NCBI RefSeq assembly: GCF_003201595.1
Contig: NZ_QJJS01000014.1
Coordinates: 1-64,000, forward strand
Source of the DNA: Sphaerotilus hippei
GTDB taxonomy: Bacteria; Pseudomonadota; Gammaproteobacteria; Burkholderiales; Burkholderiaceae_C
DNA length: 64,000 bases
Direction: 5' to 3'
A program made the translations under genes and the position numbers. Within the stretch, counting starts at the first letter, position 1, and every line of letters starts with the position of its first letter. Below the pieces are notes generated by a model, which was not told the origin of the DNA, did not search any database, and saw nothing but the letters and a program-made list of their open reading frames with translations. Shown piece after piece: positions 37,239 through 46,775 of this stretch.

Positions 37239-38783
37239 ATGAGCACCCGCAAGCCCCATATCCTGATATTGATGGCCGACCAGCTGACCGCCAGTGCACT
37301 GGCTGCATACGGGAATACCGTCAGCAAGACGCCACATATTGACGCGCTGGCACGAGGCGGTGTCGTCTTTGAATCGGCGTACTGCAACAGCCCCCTTTGC
37401 GCACCCTCCCGATATATTTTCATGTCGGGCCAACTGCCCTCCCGGATCGGGGCTTTCGACAATGCCTCGGAAATGCCATCGGAGGTCCTGACCTTCGGCC
37501 ATCACCTGCGCCACGCACAGTATCGAACCATACTGTCGGGCAAGATGCACTTCTGCGGTGCGGACCAGCTGCATGGCTTCGAGGAGCGCCTGACCACCGA
37601 CATCTACCCGGCCGATTTCGGCTGGACCCCCGACTGGGATCACCCCGACGAGCGGCCCAGCTGGTATCACAACATGGGCTCGGTGATCGACGCGGGCACC
37701 TGCATCCGCAGCAACCAGCTCGACTTCGACGACGAGGTGGTCTTCGCCGCGCAGCAGAAGCTCTACGACCTGGCGCGCGACCCGGACCCGCGGCCGTTCT
37801 GCATGGTCGTCTCCCTGACGCACCCGCACGACCCGTACGCCATCCCCGAGCCCTACTGGAACCTGTTCCGCGACGAGGACATCGACCTGCCGAAGGTCAC
37901 GTTGAGCCCCGAGCAGCAGGACCCGCACTCGCTGCGCCTGCGCCACGTGATGGCGCTGGACCGGACCCCCGTCACCGAGCAGCAGGTGCGCAACGCGCGG
38001 CGGGCCTACTACGGCTCGATCGCCTACGTCGACGAGCAGTTCGGCCGGATCCGGCACACGCTCGAGCAGGCCGGCCTGGCCGAGGACACCATCATCGTCG
38101 TGCTGGCCGACCACGGCGACATGCTGGGCGAGCGGGGCCTCTGGTACAAGATGAGCTTCTTCGAGAACGCCTGCCGCATCCCGCTGATCGTGCATGCACC
38201 GCGGCGTTTCCGGCCCCACCGGGTGCAGGCCTCGGTGTCACTGGCCGACCTGCTGCCCACGTTCGTGGACCTGGCCACCGATGGCCAGGCGCCGCCCGGC
38301 CCCGAGCCGATCGACGGGCGCAGCCTGCTGCCCCACCTGCTGGAGCAGGGCGGCCACGACGAGGCCATCGGCGAGTACTGCGGCGAAGGGGCGATCGCCC
38401 CCATCGTGATGATCCGGCGCGGGGCGCACAAGTTCGTGCACTGCCCGGCCGACCCCGACCAGCTCTACGACCTGGGCCGCGACCCGCTGGAGCGGCACAA
38501 CCTGGCCGGCGACCCGGGCTCGGTCGCGCAGGTGGCCACGTTCCGCGCCGAGGTGGCAGCGCGCTGGGACCTCGACGCGCTGCACCAGCGCATCCTGGCC
38601 AGCCAGCGGCGGCGGCGCTTCCACTTCGAGGCCCAGCGGGTCGGCCGCCCGCACGCCTGGGACCACCAACCCATGCAGGACGCCAGCCAGCGCTACATGC
38701 GCAACCACATCGATCTCGACACGCTCGAGAGCCGCGCCCGTTTTCCCGCCGTCAAGTCGAACCCGTTCCTCAACCTGGAGTAG
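37239..38783 (+). CDS. betC: Choline-sulfatase
   Basis: The 514-residue type I sulfatase hydrolyses choline-O-sulfate to choline and sulfate. The formylglycine motif CxPSR appears as CNSPLCAPSR with the modifiable Cys near residue 54. Metal ligands are in LILMADQLTA near the start and VVLADHGDMLGERGLWYKMSFFENACRIPL near residue 290, and the C-terminal choline-sulfatase tail HFEAQRVGRPHAWDHQP is present. No signal peptide, so cytoplasmic. The first 250 bases have lower GC than the rest of the gene. choX follows seven bases later. Confidence 0.93.
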   Translation: MSTRKPHILILMADQLTASALAAYGNTVSKTPHIDALARGGVVFESAYCNSPLCAPSRYIFMSGQLPSRIGAFDNASEMPSEVLTFGHHLRHAQYRTILSGKMHFCGADQLHGFEERLTTDIYPADFGWTPDWDHPDERPSWYHNMGSVIDAGTCIRSNQLDFDDEVVFAAQQKLYDLARDPDPRPFCMVVSLTHPHDPYAIPEPYWNLFRDEDIDLPKVTLSPEQQDPHSLRLRHVMALDRTPVTEQQVRNARRAYYGSIAYVDEQFGRIRHTLEQAGLAEDTIIVVLADHGDMLGERGLWYKMSFFENACRIPLIVHAPRRFRPHRVQASVSLADLLPTFVDLATDGQAPPGPEPIDGRSLLPHLLEQGGHDEAIGEYCGEGAIAPIVMIRRGAHKFVHCPADPDQLYDLGRDPLERHNLAGDPGSVAQVATFRAEVAARWDLDALHQRILASQRRRRFHFEAQRVGRPHAWDHQPMQDASQRYMRNHIDLDTLESRARFPAVKSNPFLNLE

Positions 38784-38789
38784 TTCCCG

Positions 38790-39746
38790 ATGCGCCATCC
38801 CCGAGCCACGTTCATTTCCGCCGGCCTGATGGCCTGCACCCTGCTGTGCGGACCCGCGGCACGGGCCGCCGATGCCGAGGCCTGCAGGCTGGTGCGCATG
38901 GCCGACCCGGGCTGGACCGACATCACCTCGACCAACGCCGTCGCCGGCGTGCTGCTGCAGGCGCTGGGCTACGAGCAGAAGGTGTCGAACCTGTCGGTGC
39001 CCATCACCTACGTGGGCCTCCAGAAGGACCAGATCGACGTGTTCCTGGGCAACTGGATGCCGGCGCAGAAGCCGATGGTCGAGCCGCTGATCAAGGAAGG
39101 CAAGCTGAGCGTGCTGCGCGCCAACCTGCCCAACGCCAAGTTCACGCTGGCGGTGCCGGCGCACGTGGCCGCCGCCGGGGTGAAGAGCTTCGAGGACCTG
39201 GCGCGCCACGCCGACCGCTTCGACCGCAGGATCTACAGCATCGAGCCGGGCTCGCCGGCCAACCAGAACATCAAGAAGATGATCGAGGCCCGCAGCTACG
39301 GCCTGGAGGGCTGGACGCTGGTGGAGTCGAGCGAGCAGAGCATGCTCAGCCAGGTCGCGCGCAAGGAGAAGGGCAAGGAATGGATCGTCTTCCTCGCCTG
39401 GGAGCCGCACCAGATGAACACGAAGTTCCAGATCAGCTACCTGGACGGCGACAAGACCTACTTCGGCCCCAACTACGGCAGCGCCACCGTGCACACCGTC
39501 GCCCGCCGCGGTTATGCCACGCAGTGCCCCAACGCCAGCCGCCTGTTCAGCCAGATGGAGTTCAGCGTCGACCTGGAGAACCGGATCATCACCGAGGTGC
39601 TCGAGCAGAAGAGCGACGCGCGCACGGCCGCCATCCGCCAACTCAAGGCCAACCTGGCGCTGCTCGAGACCTGGCTGGCCGGCGTGACCACCCGCAGCGG
39701 CGAGGACGGCCTGCCGGCGGTGAAGAAGCTGCTCGCGCAGCACTGA
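38790..39746 (+). CDS. choX: Choline-binding periplasmic protein ChoX
   Basis: The 318-residue protein has a signal peptide (LMACTLLCGPAARAADA) and the ChoX/ProX-like fold: VRMADPGWTDITSTNAVAGVLLQALGY, FLGNWMPAQKP and IVFLAWEPHQMN, with tryptophans suited to forming the aromatic box for choline. It should deliver choline (or its sulfate ester) to an ABC importer. The permease and ATPase genes choV and choW usually follow but are absent here, so the protein must use a transporter encoded elsewhere. Confidence 0.9.
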   Translation: MRHPRATFISAGLMACTLLCGPAARAADAEACRLVRMADPGWTDITSTNAVAGVLLQALGYEQKVSNLSVPITYVGLQKDQIDVFLGNWMPAQKPMVEPLIKEGKLSVLRANLPNAKFTLAVPAHVAAAGVKSFEDLARHADRFDRRIYSIEPGSPANQNIKKMIEARSYGLEGWTLVESSEQSMLSQVARKEKGKEWIVFLAWEPHQMNTKFQISYLDGDKTYFGPNYGSATVHTVARRGYATQCPNASRLFSQMEFSVDLENRIITEVLEQKSDARTAAIRQLKANLALLETWLAGVTTRSGEDGLPAVKKLLAQH

Positions 39747-39901
39747 GCGGATCCGGGCGCCGGACGGCGCTCGCCGGCAGCAGGTCGGCCTGGGTGCGGG
39801 TCAAGGGGAGCCGGGCCACGGGGGGAGGCCGGGGGCAGGGGACGCATGGCCGGGGGCATGCGGGGCGGGGGCAGGGCGGGGTCGCTTGGTCTTTTTTCGC
39901 A

Positions 39902-39922
39902 GAAGCAAAGCCGCTTTGCTTC
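39902..39922. repeat. Perfect inverted repeat upstream of tauA
   Basis: GAAGCAAAGC and GCTTTGCTTC form 10-bp perfect arms around one C, in the 285-base gap between choX and tauA. A six-T run lies six bases before it on the plus strand. It may be a terminator for choX read imperfectly, or an operator for the tau operon. The rest of the gap holds nothing recognisable. Confidence 0.5.
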
Positions 39923-40031
39923 GTTGTTGCGCGACCAACGGCTCCGTATCGTCGGGCTTGCTTGCTGTCCATCGCCACCGGGCGAGGTCCTCAACAGTCG
40001 CCCGCACCCCCGCATCCCGTTGGAGAACCCC

Positions 40032-41078
40032 ATGACCTTCCGCCCCACACCCACCCGCCGTGCCGCCGTGCAGGCGCTTGCACTGATCGGCCTGGCCTGC
40101 GGCGCCTCCAGCACGCTGGCCCAGACGACGACCCCGGTGCGGATCGCCTATCAGACGGGCATCGATCCGACCAAGGTCCCCCAGGCCGACGGGACCTATG
40201 AAGCGGCCACCGGCACCCGGATCGAGTGGCGCAAGTTCGACACCGGTGCCGACGTGATCACGGCCATCGCCTCGGGCGACATCCAGATCGGCAACGTCGG
40301 CTCCAGCCCGCTCGCCGCCGCGGCCAGTCGCCAGCTGCCGATCGAGACCATCTTCATCGGCGGCGAGATCCAGTCGGCCGAGGCCCTGGTGGCGCGCAAC
40401 GGCGCCGGCATCCACGGCCCGAAGGACCTCAAGGGCAAGAAGATCGCCGTGCCGTTCGTCTCGACCACCCACTACAGCCTGCTGGCCGCGCTGAAACACT
40501 GGGGCGTGGACCCCAGGAGCGTGACCGTCCTGAACCTGCGGCCGCCCGAGATCGCGGCGGCCTGGCAGCGCGGTGACATCGACGCGGCCTATGTGTGGGA
40601 TCCGGCCCTGGGCCGGATCAAGGCCAGCGGCAAGGTGCTGACGCACTCGGGCGAAGTGGGCAAGTGGGGCTCACCGACCTATGACACCTGGATCGTGCGC
40701 AAGGACTTCGCCGAGAAGAACCCGGACTTCGTGGCCCAGTTCGTCAAGGTCTCCGGCGAGGCCAACGCGGCCTACCGCCGCGACCCCAAGGCCTACGTGG
40801 CCAACACCGGCAACCTGGAGAAGATCGCCAGGCTGACCGGGGCCAAGCAGGAGGAGATCGCCGACCAGCTGGCCGGCAGCCGCTTCCCGACGCTCGAGGA
40901 ACAGGTCTCGCCCGCCCTGCTCGGCGGCGGCACCGCGAAGGCCGTGGCCAGGACGGCCGCCTTCCTGAAGGAGCAGGGCAAGGTCGATCAGGTGCTGGCC
41001 GACTACGGCCCGTACGTGTCCGCCCGCCATGCGCAGGCCGCCCTCAAGGGAGCGAAGCTGGCCCGCTCGGCCCCCTGA
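40032..41078 (+). CDS. tauA: Taurine-binding periplasmic protein TauA
   Basis: The ATG at 40032 gives 348 residues with a signal peptide (AAVQALALIGLACGASSTLAQ). The mature protein starts TPVRIAYQTGIDPTKVPQADG, and DIQIGNVGSSPLAAAASRQLPIE and the aliphatic sulfonate-binding segment AYVWDPALGRIKASGKVLT are TauA-like. It captures taurine for TauBC under sulfur limitation. The frame is open upstream, but that part has no protein character. First gene of tauABCD. Confidence 0.92.
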   Translation: MTFRPTPTRRAAVQALALIGLACGASSTLAQTTTPVRIAYQTGIDPTKVPQADGTYEAATGTRIEWRKFDTGADVITAIASGDIQIGNVGSSPLAAAASRQLPIETIFIGGEIQSAEALVARNGAGIHGPKDLKGKKIAVPFVSTTHYSLLAALKHWGVDPRSVTVLNLRPPEIAAAWQRGDIDAAYVWDPALGRIKASGKVLTHSGEVGKWGSPTYDTWIVRKDFAEKNPDFVAQFVKVSGEANAAYRRDPKAYVANTGNLEKIARLTGAKQEEIADQLAGSRFPTLEEQVSPALLGGGTAKAVARTAAFLKEQGKVDQVLADYGPYVSARHAQAALKGAKLARSAP

Positions 41079-41123
41079 GCCTGGAACGGGCGACGCCCGA
41101 TCGAACGACGAACCGCAAGGAGG

Positions 41124-41975
41124 ATGACCATGCTGGAACTGCGCAACGTGGGTGTGCGCTACACCTCGGGCCGGGGCGCGTCGCGTCGCCAGACGGACGC
41201 CCTGTCGGGCATCGACCTGACCCTGCCGGCGGGCCGGCTCCTGGTCATCCTGGGGCCCTCGGGCTGCGGCAAGTCCACGCTGCTGAACGTGATCGCGGGC
41301 TTCGTGCCCGCCACCTCCGGATCGGTCCACCTCGATGGCCGGCAGGTCACCGGCCCCGGGGCCGACCGCGGCGTGGTGTTCCAGGACGACGCCTTGCTGC
41401 CCTGGCTGGACGTGCTCGGCAACACGGCCTTCGCGCTGCAGCTGCGCGGCGTGCCCAAGGCCGAGCGGGAGGCGCAGGCACGCCGGTCGCTGGCCCTGGT
41501 CGGCCTGCAGGACTTCGAGCACCACGCGGTGTGGGAGCTCTCGGGAGGCATGCGCCAGCGTGTGGGCATCGCCCGCGCACTGACGGCCGACCCGGCGCTG
41601 CTGCTGATGGACGAGCCCTTCGGCGCGCTGGACGCACTGACGCGCGAGCGCATGCAGGAGCTGCTGCTGAAGGTGTGGCGGGCCAGCGGCAAGACCGTGG
41701 CCGTGGTCACGCATGGCGTCGAAGAAGCCGTCTTCCTCGCCACCGACCTGATCGTGATGTCACGCTCGCCGTCCGGCATCTCGCGCCACCTGGCGCTGGA
41801 CTTCGGCCACCGCCATGCGCGGGGAGAGCCGGCACGGTCGGTCAAGTCCGATCCGGCCTTCATCGCCGTGCGCGAGGAGGTGCTGCAGCTGGTGCATGCG
41901 CAGGACGGCGCGCGACCCGGTGGCGCCGCCACCGCCGCCTCCGTCGTGTCCTTCCACCCCGCCCAGGAGGCCTGA
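41124..41975 (+). CDS. tauB: Taurine ABC transporter ATPase TauB
   Basis: The ABC ATPase of 283 residues has Walker A GPSGCGKSTLLN near residue 44, Q-loop FQDDALLPWLDV, signature ELSGGMRQRVGIARAL and Walker B LLLMDEPFGALDAL, with switch His in VVTHGVEEAVFLA. The LLPWLDV segment is typical of nitrate/sulfonate/taurine ATPases. ATG occurs twice, at 41124 and 41130, behind an AAGGAGG-type ribosome site. It follows tauA by 45 bases. Confidence 0.9.
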   Translation: MTMLELRNVGVRYTSGRGASRRQTDALSGIDLTLPAGRLLVILGPSGCGKSTLLNVIAGFVPATSGSVHLDGRQVTGPGADRGVVFQDDALLPWLDVLGNTAFALQLRGVPKAEREAQARRSLALVGLQDFEHHAVWELSGGMRQRVGIARALTADPALLLMDEPFGALDALTRERMQELLLKVWRASGKTVAVVTHGVEEAVFLATDLIVMSRSPSGISRHLALDFGHRHARGEPARSVKSDPAFIAVREEVLQLVHAQDGARPGGAATAASVVSFHPAQEA

Positions 41976-41980
41976 AGACC

Positions 41981-42880
41981 ATGAGTGCCGCATTTCCCCT
42001 GAACGACGGCCAGACGGCCGCCCGGGCTTCGGCCAGCCTGCAGGCCCTCCCGCCCGTCAAGTCCGGGCCCGTGCCGCAGGCGACGCCCGCCGGGACGTCG
42101 ACCGGGAGCTCGCGCTGGAGCAGCCCCGCCAGCGTCAGCGCCTTCAGCGTGCTGCTGCTGCTGGCGATCTGGACGGCGCTGACCAGCGCGGGCCTGATCA
42201 CGCCGCTGTTCCTGCCTTCGCCGTGGGCGGTGCTGACGAAGCTCTGGAGCCTGGCCGCCGAGGGCTACGTCGATGCCACCCTGCTGCAGCATCTGGGCGC
42301 CAGCCTGGGCCGGGTGGGGCTGGCCTTCGTCGCCACCATCCTCACGGCCATCCCGCTGGGCCTGTGGATGGGGCTGAACCCGCGGGTCCGCGGGGCGCTG
42401 GATCCGCTGATCGAGTTCTACCGCCCGGTGCCCCCGCTGGCCTACCTGCCGCTGATCGTGATCTGGTTCGGCATCGGCGAAGTGGCCAAGGTGCTGCTGA
42501 TCTACCTGGCCATCTTCGCGCCCGTGGTGATCGCCTCGGCCACGGGGGTGGGCCAGACCGACGATACACGCCTGCGCGCCGCGCAGTCCTTCGGGGCCAC
42601 GCGCTGGCAGCTGCTGCGCCACGTGGTGCTGCCCAGCGCGCTGCCCGACATCCTGACCGGCCTGCGCGTGGGCCTGGGCGTGGGCTGGTCGACGCTGGTG
42701 GCCGCCGAACTCGTGGCCGCCACGCGGGGCCTGGGCTTCATGATCCAGTCCGCGGCCCAGTTCCTGAACACCGACATCGTGATGGCCGGCATCGGCGTGA
42801 TCGCCGCCGTGGCCTTCGTGATGGAGCTGAGCCTGCGCTGGCTGCAGCGTCGCCTGGTGCCCTGGCAGGGCAAGGCATGA
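41981..42880 (+). CDS. tauC: Taurine ABC transporter permease TauC
   Basis: The chosen ATG gives 299 residues. A Pro/Ser-rich cytoplasmic N-terminus of about 50 residues precedes six hydrophobic segments. The permease EAA loop is [35 protein letters not shown] near residue 205. The gene begins five bases after tauB. Family resemblance to SsuC/TauC is strong; taurine is preferred because tauD follows. The frame is open upstream but that stretch is the shadow of tauB. Confidence 0.9.
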   Translation: MSAAFPLNDGQTAARASASLQALPPVKSGPVPQATPAGTSTGSSRWSSPASVSAFSVLLLLAIWTALTSAGLITPLFLPSPWAVLTKLWSLAAEGYVDATLLQHLGASLGRVGLAFVATILTAIPLGLWMGLNPRVRGALDPLIEFYRPVPPLAYLPLIVIWFGIGEVAKVLLIYLAIFAPVVIASATGVGQTDDTRLRAAQSFGATRWQLLRHVVLPSALPDILTGLRVGLGVGWSTLVAAELVAATRGLGFMIQSAAQFLNTDIVMAGIGVIAAVAFVMELSLRWLQRRLVPWQGKA

Positions 42881-42926
42881 ATCCGGCACCACCACTTCCG
42901 TCCCGACCCCGACTCCAGCCGACACC

Positions 42927-43811
42927 ATGAGCCACACCGACCCCGCCCTGCACGGGCACCTCGCCCCGCCGTCCCTGAACGACCTGCGCATCGAGCCGCT
43001 GGGCCCGGCCATCGGCGCGCAGGTGCACGGCATCGACCTGAGCCGCCCCATCAGCGACGGCCAGCGGGACGCCCTTCAAGCCGCCCTGCTGCAGCACCAT
43101 GTGCTGTTCTTCGAGCGGCAGCCCGTCACCCCGGTGCAGCAGCGTGACCTCGCGCGCCGCTTCGGCGAGCTGCATGTGCACCCGGTGTTCCCCAGGCATC
43201 CCGAGGCCGAGGAGATCATCGTGCTGGACACCCACGCCGACAACCTGCCCGACAACGACAACTGGCACACCGACGTGACGTTCATCGCCACGCCACCCAT
43301 GGGCGCCATCCTCTCGGCCCGCGAACTGCCCGCGCTGGGCGGGGACACCCTGTGGGCCAGCGGCATCGCCGCCTACGAGGCCCTGAGCGAGCCCTGGCGC
43401 GCGCTGCTGGATCCGCTGACCGCGGAGCATTCGTTCGTGCAGTCCTTCCCGGCCGAGCGTTACGCCCGCACGCCCGCCGAGCGCCGGCAGTGGGAACAGG
43501 CGGTGGCCGACCATCCGCCGCAGATCCATCCGGTGGTCCGCACCCATCCGGTCAGCGGTCGGCGCGGGCTGTTCGTCAACGAAGGCTTCACCACCCGCAT
43601 CATGGAACTCAAGCGCAGCGAGAGCGACGCGGTGCTGGCGCAACTCAGGGCCCACATCGCCAAGCCTGAATTCACGGTGCGGTGGCGCTGGAAGCGCCAC
43701 GACCTGGCGTTCTGGGACAACCGCCTGACCCAGCACTACGCCACCGTGGACTACCTGCCGCACCGCCGCGTGATGCACCGCGCGACCATCCTGGGCGACC
43801 GCCCCTGCTAG
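42927..43811 (+). CDS. tauD: Taurine dioxygenase TauD
   Basis: The 294-residue Fe(II)/2-oxoglutarate enzyme releases sulfite from taurine. The iron triad is visible: HxD in [13 protein letters not shown] near residue 113 and the distal His in [13 protein letters not shown] near 277, with the 2-oxoglutarate Arg a few residues later. LSRPISDGQ and the GGDTLWAS segment are typical. It ends the tau operon and converges with the small genes downstream of nifK, separated by a strong GC palindrome. Confidence 0.92.
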   Translation: MSHTDPALHGHLAPPSLNDLRIEPLGPAIGAQVHGIDLSRPISDGQRDALQAALLQHHVLFFERQPVTPVQQRDLARRFGELHVHPVFPRHPEAEEIIVLDTHADNLPDNDNWHTDVTFIATPPMGAILSARELPALGGDTLWASGIAAYEALSEPWRALLDPLTAEHSFVQSFPAERYARTPAERRQWEQAVADHPPQIHPVVRTHPVSGRRGLFVNEGFTTRIMELKRSESDAVLAQLRAHIAKPEFTVRWRWKRHDLAFWDNRLTQHYATVDYLPHRRVMHRATILGDRPC

Positions 43812-43822
43812 GCAGCCGCTGA

Positions 43823-43838
43823 GCGGCCCCGGGGCCGC
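43823..43838. terminator. GC-rich palindrome between tauD and the nifK operon end
   Basis: GCGGCCCC and GGGGCCGC are perfect 8-bp arms without spacer. The palindrome lies 12 bases after tauD and nine bases before the end of the convergent nif-operon gene. It could reduce read-through in both directions; no T-tract is present. Confidence 0.4.
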
Positions 43839-43846
43839 AGCCCGTC

Positions 43847-44326
43847 TCAGTGGTCGTCGGCCAGCACTTCCAGCTCGACCAGCTGCTGGCGCAAGGCCCA
43901 GCGGGCCTTCCAGCCATGGGTGTCGAACTCGACGTCGCCGCGCTCGAAGGCGGCCATCGCGGCGGAATCGTCGGGGTAGAGCTTGAGGGCGCCCCGCTGG
44001 CCCAGGGCGGCGGCACAGGCCTGGATCAGGTCCACGTCGCCGGCCTGCAGCATGCCGTCGCCCAGCAGCGCGTCGGCACGGTAGAGCGGGGTGTCCCAGC
44101 CGTTGGCCTCGCCCAGCGCGCAGAGCGCCGGGAAGCGTTCGCGGGCGCCGGCCTGGCCGGGCTCGGCGTCGACCATCTCCAGCATCTCGCGGGCGCTGGT
44201 CACGTCCCAGATCGACCAGGGCTCGCAGTCGAGCATGGTGGCCACCTTGCGCCGCAGGTCTTCGCCGTCGAAGGCGAACCAGGCACGCGGGGGCAGGTCG
44301 GCAGGCAGTTCGACGATGTGGATCAT
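43847..44326 (-). CDS. Unknown 159-residue protein at the end of the nifHDK operon
   Basis: I do not recognise this acidic protein. It begins MIHIVELPADLPPRAWFAFDGEDL and contains an Ala/Leu-rich helical middle and a C-terminal segment VEFDTHGWKARWALRQQLVELEVL. Two Cys are scattered (MLDCEPWS, ALCALGE) without a motif. No signal or membrane segment. It follows the 105-residue gene by 10 bases and is therefore very probably co-transcribed with nifK and fesII; a role with nitrogenase is inferred from this only. The Met chosen gives the best start; upstream codons overlap the previous gene. Confidence 0.75.
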   Translation of the reverse strand: MIHIVELPADLPPRAWFAFDGEDLRRKVATMLDCEPWSIWDVTSAREMLEMVDAEPGQAGARERFPALCALGEANGWDTPLYRADALLGDGMLQAGDVDLIQACAAALGQRGALKLYPDDSAAMAAFERGDVEFDTHGWKARWALRQQLVELEVLADDH

Positions 44327-44336
44327 CGCATGAGCC

Positions 44337-44654
44337 TCACTCGGCGCCTTCGGCGAACACCTTCTGCCAGACGGCCTGACGCAGGCGCTCGCGCACCGCG
44401 AGGTCGCTGCCGTCGAAGCGATCCTGGCCACGACGCATCGCGGCCTGGGCCACCGAGGCCTCGGCCATGCTCAGCGGCAGGCGACCGCCCATGTGCGTGG
44501 CCTTGGGGCAGGCCTTCAGGATGGCCTGGCGGTTCGGGTGCTCGTCGAGCACCACCAGCGCGTCGGTCTCCTGCTTGCCGTCCAGGCACAGCCAGCCGTC
44601 GATGACCTCGACCTGGCGGCCGTCGAGCGTGGTCTTCACGTAGGTGGTGGCCAT
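44337..44654 (-). CDS. Unknown 105-residue protein between fesII and the 159-residue gene
   Basis: The product begins MATTYVKTTLDGRQVEVIDGWLCLDGKQE and continues with VVLDEHPNRQAILKACPKATHMGG, then a helical C-terminus rich in Arg (AQAAMRRGQDRFDGSDLAVRERL). A small beta domain followed by helices is suggested. I cannot assign a family. The start lies two bases after the fesII stop, so it is translated from the same transcript. Its position beside the FeSII protective ferredoxin suggests a role in oxygen protection or electron supply, as inference. Confidence 0.75.
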   Translation of the reverse strand: MATTYVKTTLDGRQVEVIDGWLCLDGKQETDALVVLDEHPNRQAILKACPKATHMGGRLPLSMAEASVAQAAMRRGQDRFDGSDLAVRERLRQAVWQKVFAEGAE

Positions 44655-44656
44655 GG

Positions 44657-45004
44657 TCAGAACTTCACCAGGATGTCTTCGTTGCGGACGACGAACTGGC
44701 AGGCCAGACGCCACGGCGGCGGAATGTCGCTGGTCTCGGCCTGCTCGATCTGTTCCTTGGTGATCTTGCCGGCAAAGCGCAGCACCGTCTTCTCCTTCTC
44801 GGTCAGGGCCACGCCATGAGGCGTCTTGTCCGACAGGACGGTGACCTCCAGCAGGCAGGAGCCGCATTCACCGTTCTCGCATTCGAACTCGACCGGGATC
44901 TCGTTCTTCCTGGCGACCGCCAGCAGCGTCTGGGTGTCGCCGGCCACGGCATAGACCGTGATGTCCTTCTTCATCCGCGGGGAACTGAAAGTCACGTTGG
45001 CCAT
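44657..45004 (-). CDS. fesII: FeSII (Shethna protein II)-like [2Fe-2S] ferredoxin
   Basis: The 115-residue ferredoxin has C-x4-C-x2-C in FECENGECGSCLLEV near residue 41 and a fourth Cys in WRLACQFVVRNEDILVKF near the C-terminus. The C-terminal pattern (DIPPPWRLACQ, EDILVKF) and length match Azotobacter Shethna protein II, which locks nitrogenase in an oxygen-tolerant complex when its cluster is oxidised. The lysine-rich loop (TEKEKTVLRFAGKITKEQ) corresponds to the region that contacts NifDK/NifH. It is encoded 99 bases after nifK. Confidence 0.85.
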   Translation of the reverse strand: MANVTFSSPRMKKDITVYAVAGDTQTLLAVARKNEIPVEFECENGECGSCLLEVTVLSDKTPHGVALTEKEKTVLRFAGKITKEQIEQAETSDIPPPWRLACQFVVRNEDILVKF

Positions 45005-45103
45005 CTTGCTCTGCCTATGAAGGGTATTCGATGCATGGAGGAGGGGCCCGCCGGGTGAGCGGGCCGAGGGCGGCACCCGCACGGGCGCCGCCCCTGAACC
45101 GCG

Positions 45104-46663
45104 TCAGCGGATGATGTCGTAGCTGTAGTCCGTCTTGCCCGGAACGATGGTGTTGGCATCGAGGGTCTCGAAGAACTCGTCGAGGAACATCGTCAGCACG
45201 CGCAGCGCGCCGTCATAGCCCCAGGTGGGGTAACGGTGGTAGTGGTGGCGGTCGAAGATCGGGAAGACCAGGCGGATCAGCGGCACGCCGGTGTCACGCT
45301 CGAGGTACTTGCCGTAGGTGTTGCCGATCAGGAAGTCGACCGGTTCCGTGAACATCAGCGAACGCATGTGCCACAGGTCACGCTTCGGGTAGACCTTGCA
45401 GTCGCGGCCGAACGGCGAGGCGTCGAACACGGCCTGGACGGCCTTGGCCCAGTGGTCGTTGCCGTTGGTGGCCAGCACGTGGGTGGGCTCGGCGCCGAGT
45501 TCCAGCAGGAAGCGGGCATAACCGATCATCTGGTCCGGGTCACCGTACAGGGCGTACTTCTTGCCATGCAGGTGGGCCTGGCTGTCGGCCATCGCGTCCA
45601 CCAGCTGGCCACGCTCGCGCTCGAGCACGGCCGGGACCGGCTTGCCGGTCAGGCGGCTGATGGCCATGATGAACTCGTCGGTGCCGGCCACGCCCACCGG
45701 GGCGTTCAGCGCCACGACCTCCTGGCCCTTCTCCTTCAGGTACTTGATCGTCTTCTCGGTGCTGTATTCCTGGAAGACGATGGTGGCCTTGGCGTTGAGG
45801 GCACGGATGACCTCTTCCTTGGTGGTGCCACCGTCGTACATGCGGAACTCGCCGTCGGTGGGGGTGTTCCACACGTCGGAGGGATCGCACAGGATGGTGT
45901 AGTCGGCACCGAACAGATCGAAGATGCGCTTGATTTCCTTCATGTTGCCCACGACGAAGCCGTCGAAGCCACCGATGAAGTTGATCGACTCGTCGGGCAC
46001 GCGCTCGAGCGCGGGCACCGTGCCGGCCTTGCCGTCCCAGAAGTGCTGCAGCACGCCCAGCAGCGCGTTGTCGTAGCCGGTGATGTGGCTGCCGACGAAG
46101 GCCGGGGTGTGCGCGAAGGGCACGTCGAACTCGGCCGGGATGCTGCCCTTTTCCTTCGAGGTCTTGATGAAGGCGTTCAGGTCGTCACCGATCACCTCGG
46201 CCATGCAGGTGGTGGAGACGGCGATCATTTCCGGCTTGTACAGGTTGTACGTGTTGGCCAGGCCGTCGATCATGTTGTTCAGGCCACCGAACACGGCGGC
46301 GTCTTCCGTCATCGACGACGAGACGCAGGACGTGGGTTCCTTGAAGTGGCGCGAGAAGTGCGAACGGTAGTAGGCCACGCAGCCTTGCGAACCGTGCACG
46401 AAGCTCAGGGTCTTGGCGAAGCCGTTGGCGACGTAGACGGCGCCCAGCGGCTGGCAGGCCTTGGCCGGGTTGACGACCAGGGAGTCGCGGGCAAAGTTCT
46501 TGTCCTTGTATTCCTTGGTCTTGGTCCAGTCGCGGATCTCTTCGATCTTGACGTCGGAGTGGTTGAACTCGAACTCGGCCTTCTTGCTGCGGAACAGCTC
46601 CTGGTATTCCGGCTCGCGGAACAGCAGTTCGTGGTCGAGGATCTTGTCGGCGTTTTGGGACAT
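45104..46663 (-). CDS. nifK: Molybdenum-iron protein beta subunit NifK
   Basis: The chosen ATG gives 519 residues. P-cluster ligands are in [17 protein letters not shown] near residue 68, [21 protein letters not shown] near 93 and [13 protein letters not shown] near 150; the Ser ligand is in the ETS-like loop. The C-terminal [13 protein letters not shown] and DTNTIVPGK-like end ([18 protein letters not shown]) match NifK. It pairs with NifD and carries the P-cluster at their interface. Third gene of the nifH operon, 112 bases after nifD with a strong stem-loop between. Confidence 0.96.
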   Translation of the reverse strand: MSQNADKILDHELLFREPEYQELFRSKKAEFEFNHSDVKIEEIRDWTKTKEYKDKNFARDSLVVNPAKACQPLGAVYVANGFAKTLSFVHGSQGCVAYYRSHFSRHFKEPTSCVSSSMTEDAAVFGGLNNMIDGLANTYNLYKPEMIAVSTTCMAEVIGDDLNAFIKTSKEKGSIPAEFDVPFAHTPAFVGSHITGYDNALLGVLQHFWDGKAGTVPALERVPDESINFIGGFDGFVVGNMKEIKRIFDLFGADYTILCDPSDVWNTPTDGEFRMYDGGTTKEEVIRALNAKATIVFQEYSTEKTIKYLKEKGQEVVALNAPVGVAGTDEFIMAISRLTGKPVPAVLERERGQLVDAMADSQAHLHGKKYALYGDPDQMIGYARFLLELGAEPTHVLATNGNDHWAKAVQAVFDASPFGRDCKVYPKRDLWHMRSLMFTEPVDFLIGNTYGKYLERDTGVPLIRLVFPIFDRHHYHRYPTWGYDGALRVLTMFLDEFFETLDANTIVPGKTDYSYDIIR

Positions 46664-46688
46664 GGTGGCTCTCCAGACAAAACAGGGT

Positions 46689-46759
46689 GAACGAGGTGAT
46701 CGGTGACGGCGGCTCTCGGGTGCTCGGGCGGCGCCAGGGCGCCGCACCGATCACCGTTC
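46689..46759 (-). other. Stem-loop in the nifD-nifK intergenic region
   Basis: GAACG/CGTTC and GTGATCGGTG/CACCGATCAC pair into a 15-bp stem with a two-base bulge, enclosing a GC-rich inner hairpin (GGCGCC/GGCGCC). It lies within the intercistronic leader of nifK and could stabilise upstream mRNA or tune the NifD:NifK ratio. Confidence 0.6.
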
Positions 46760-46775
46760 AGGGACGAGAGTCAGC

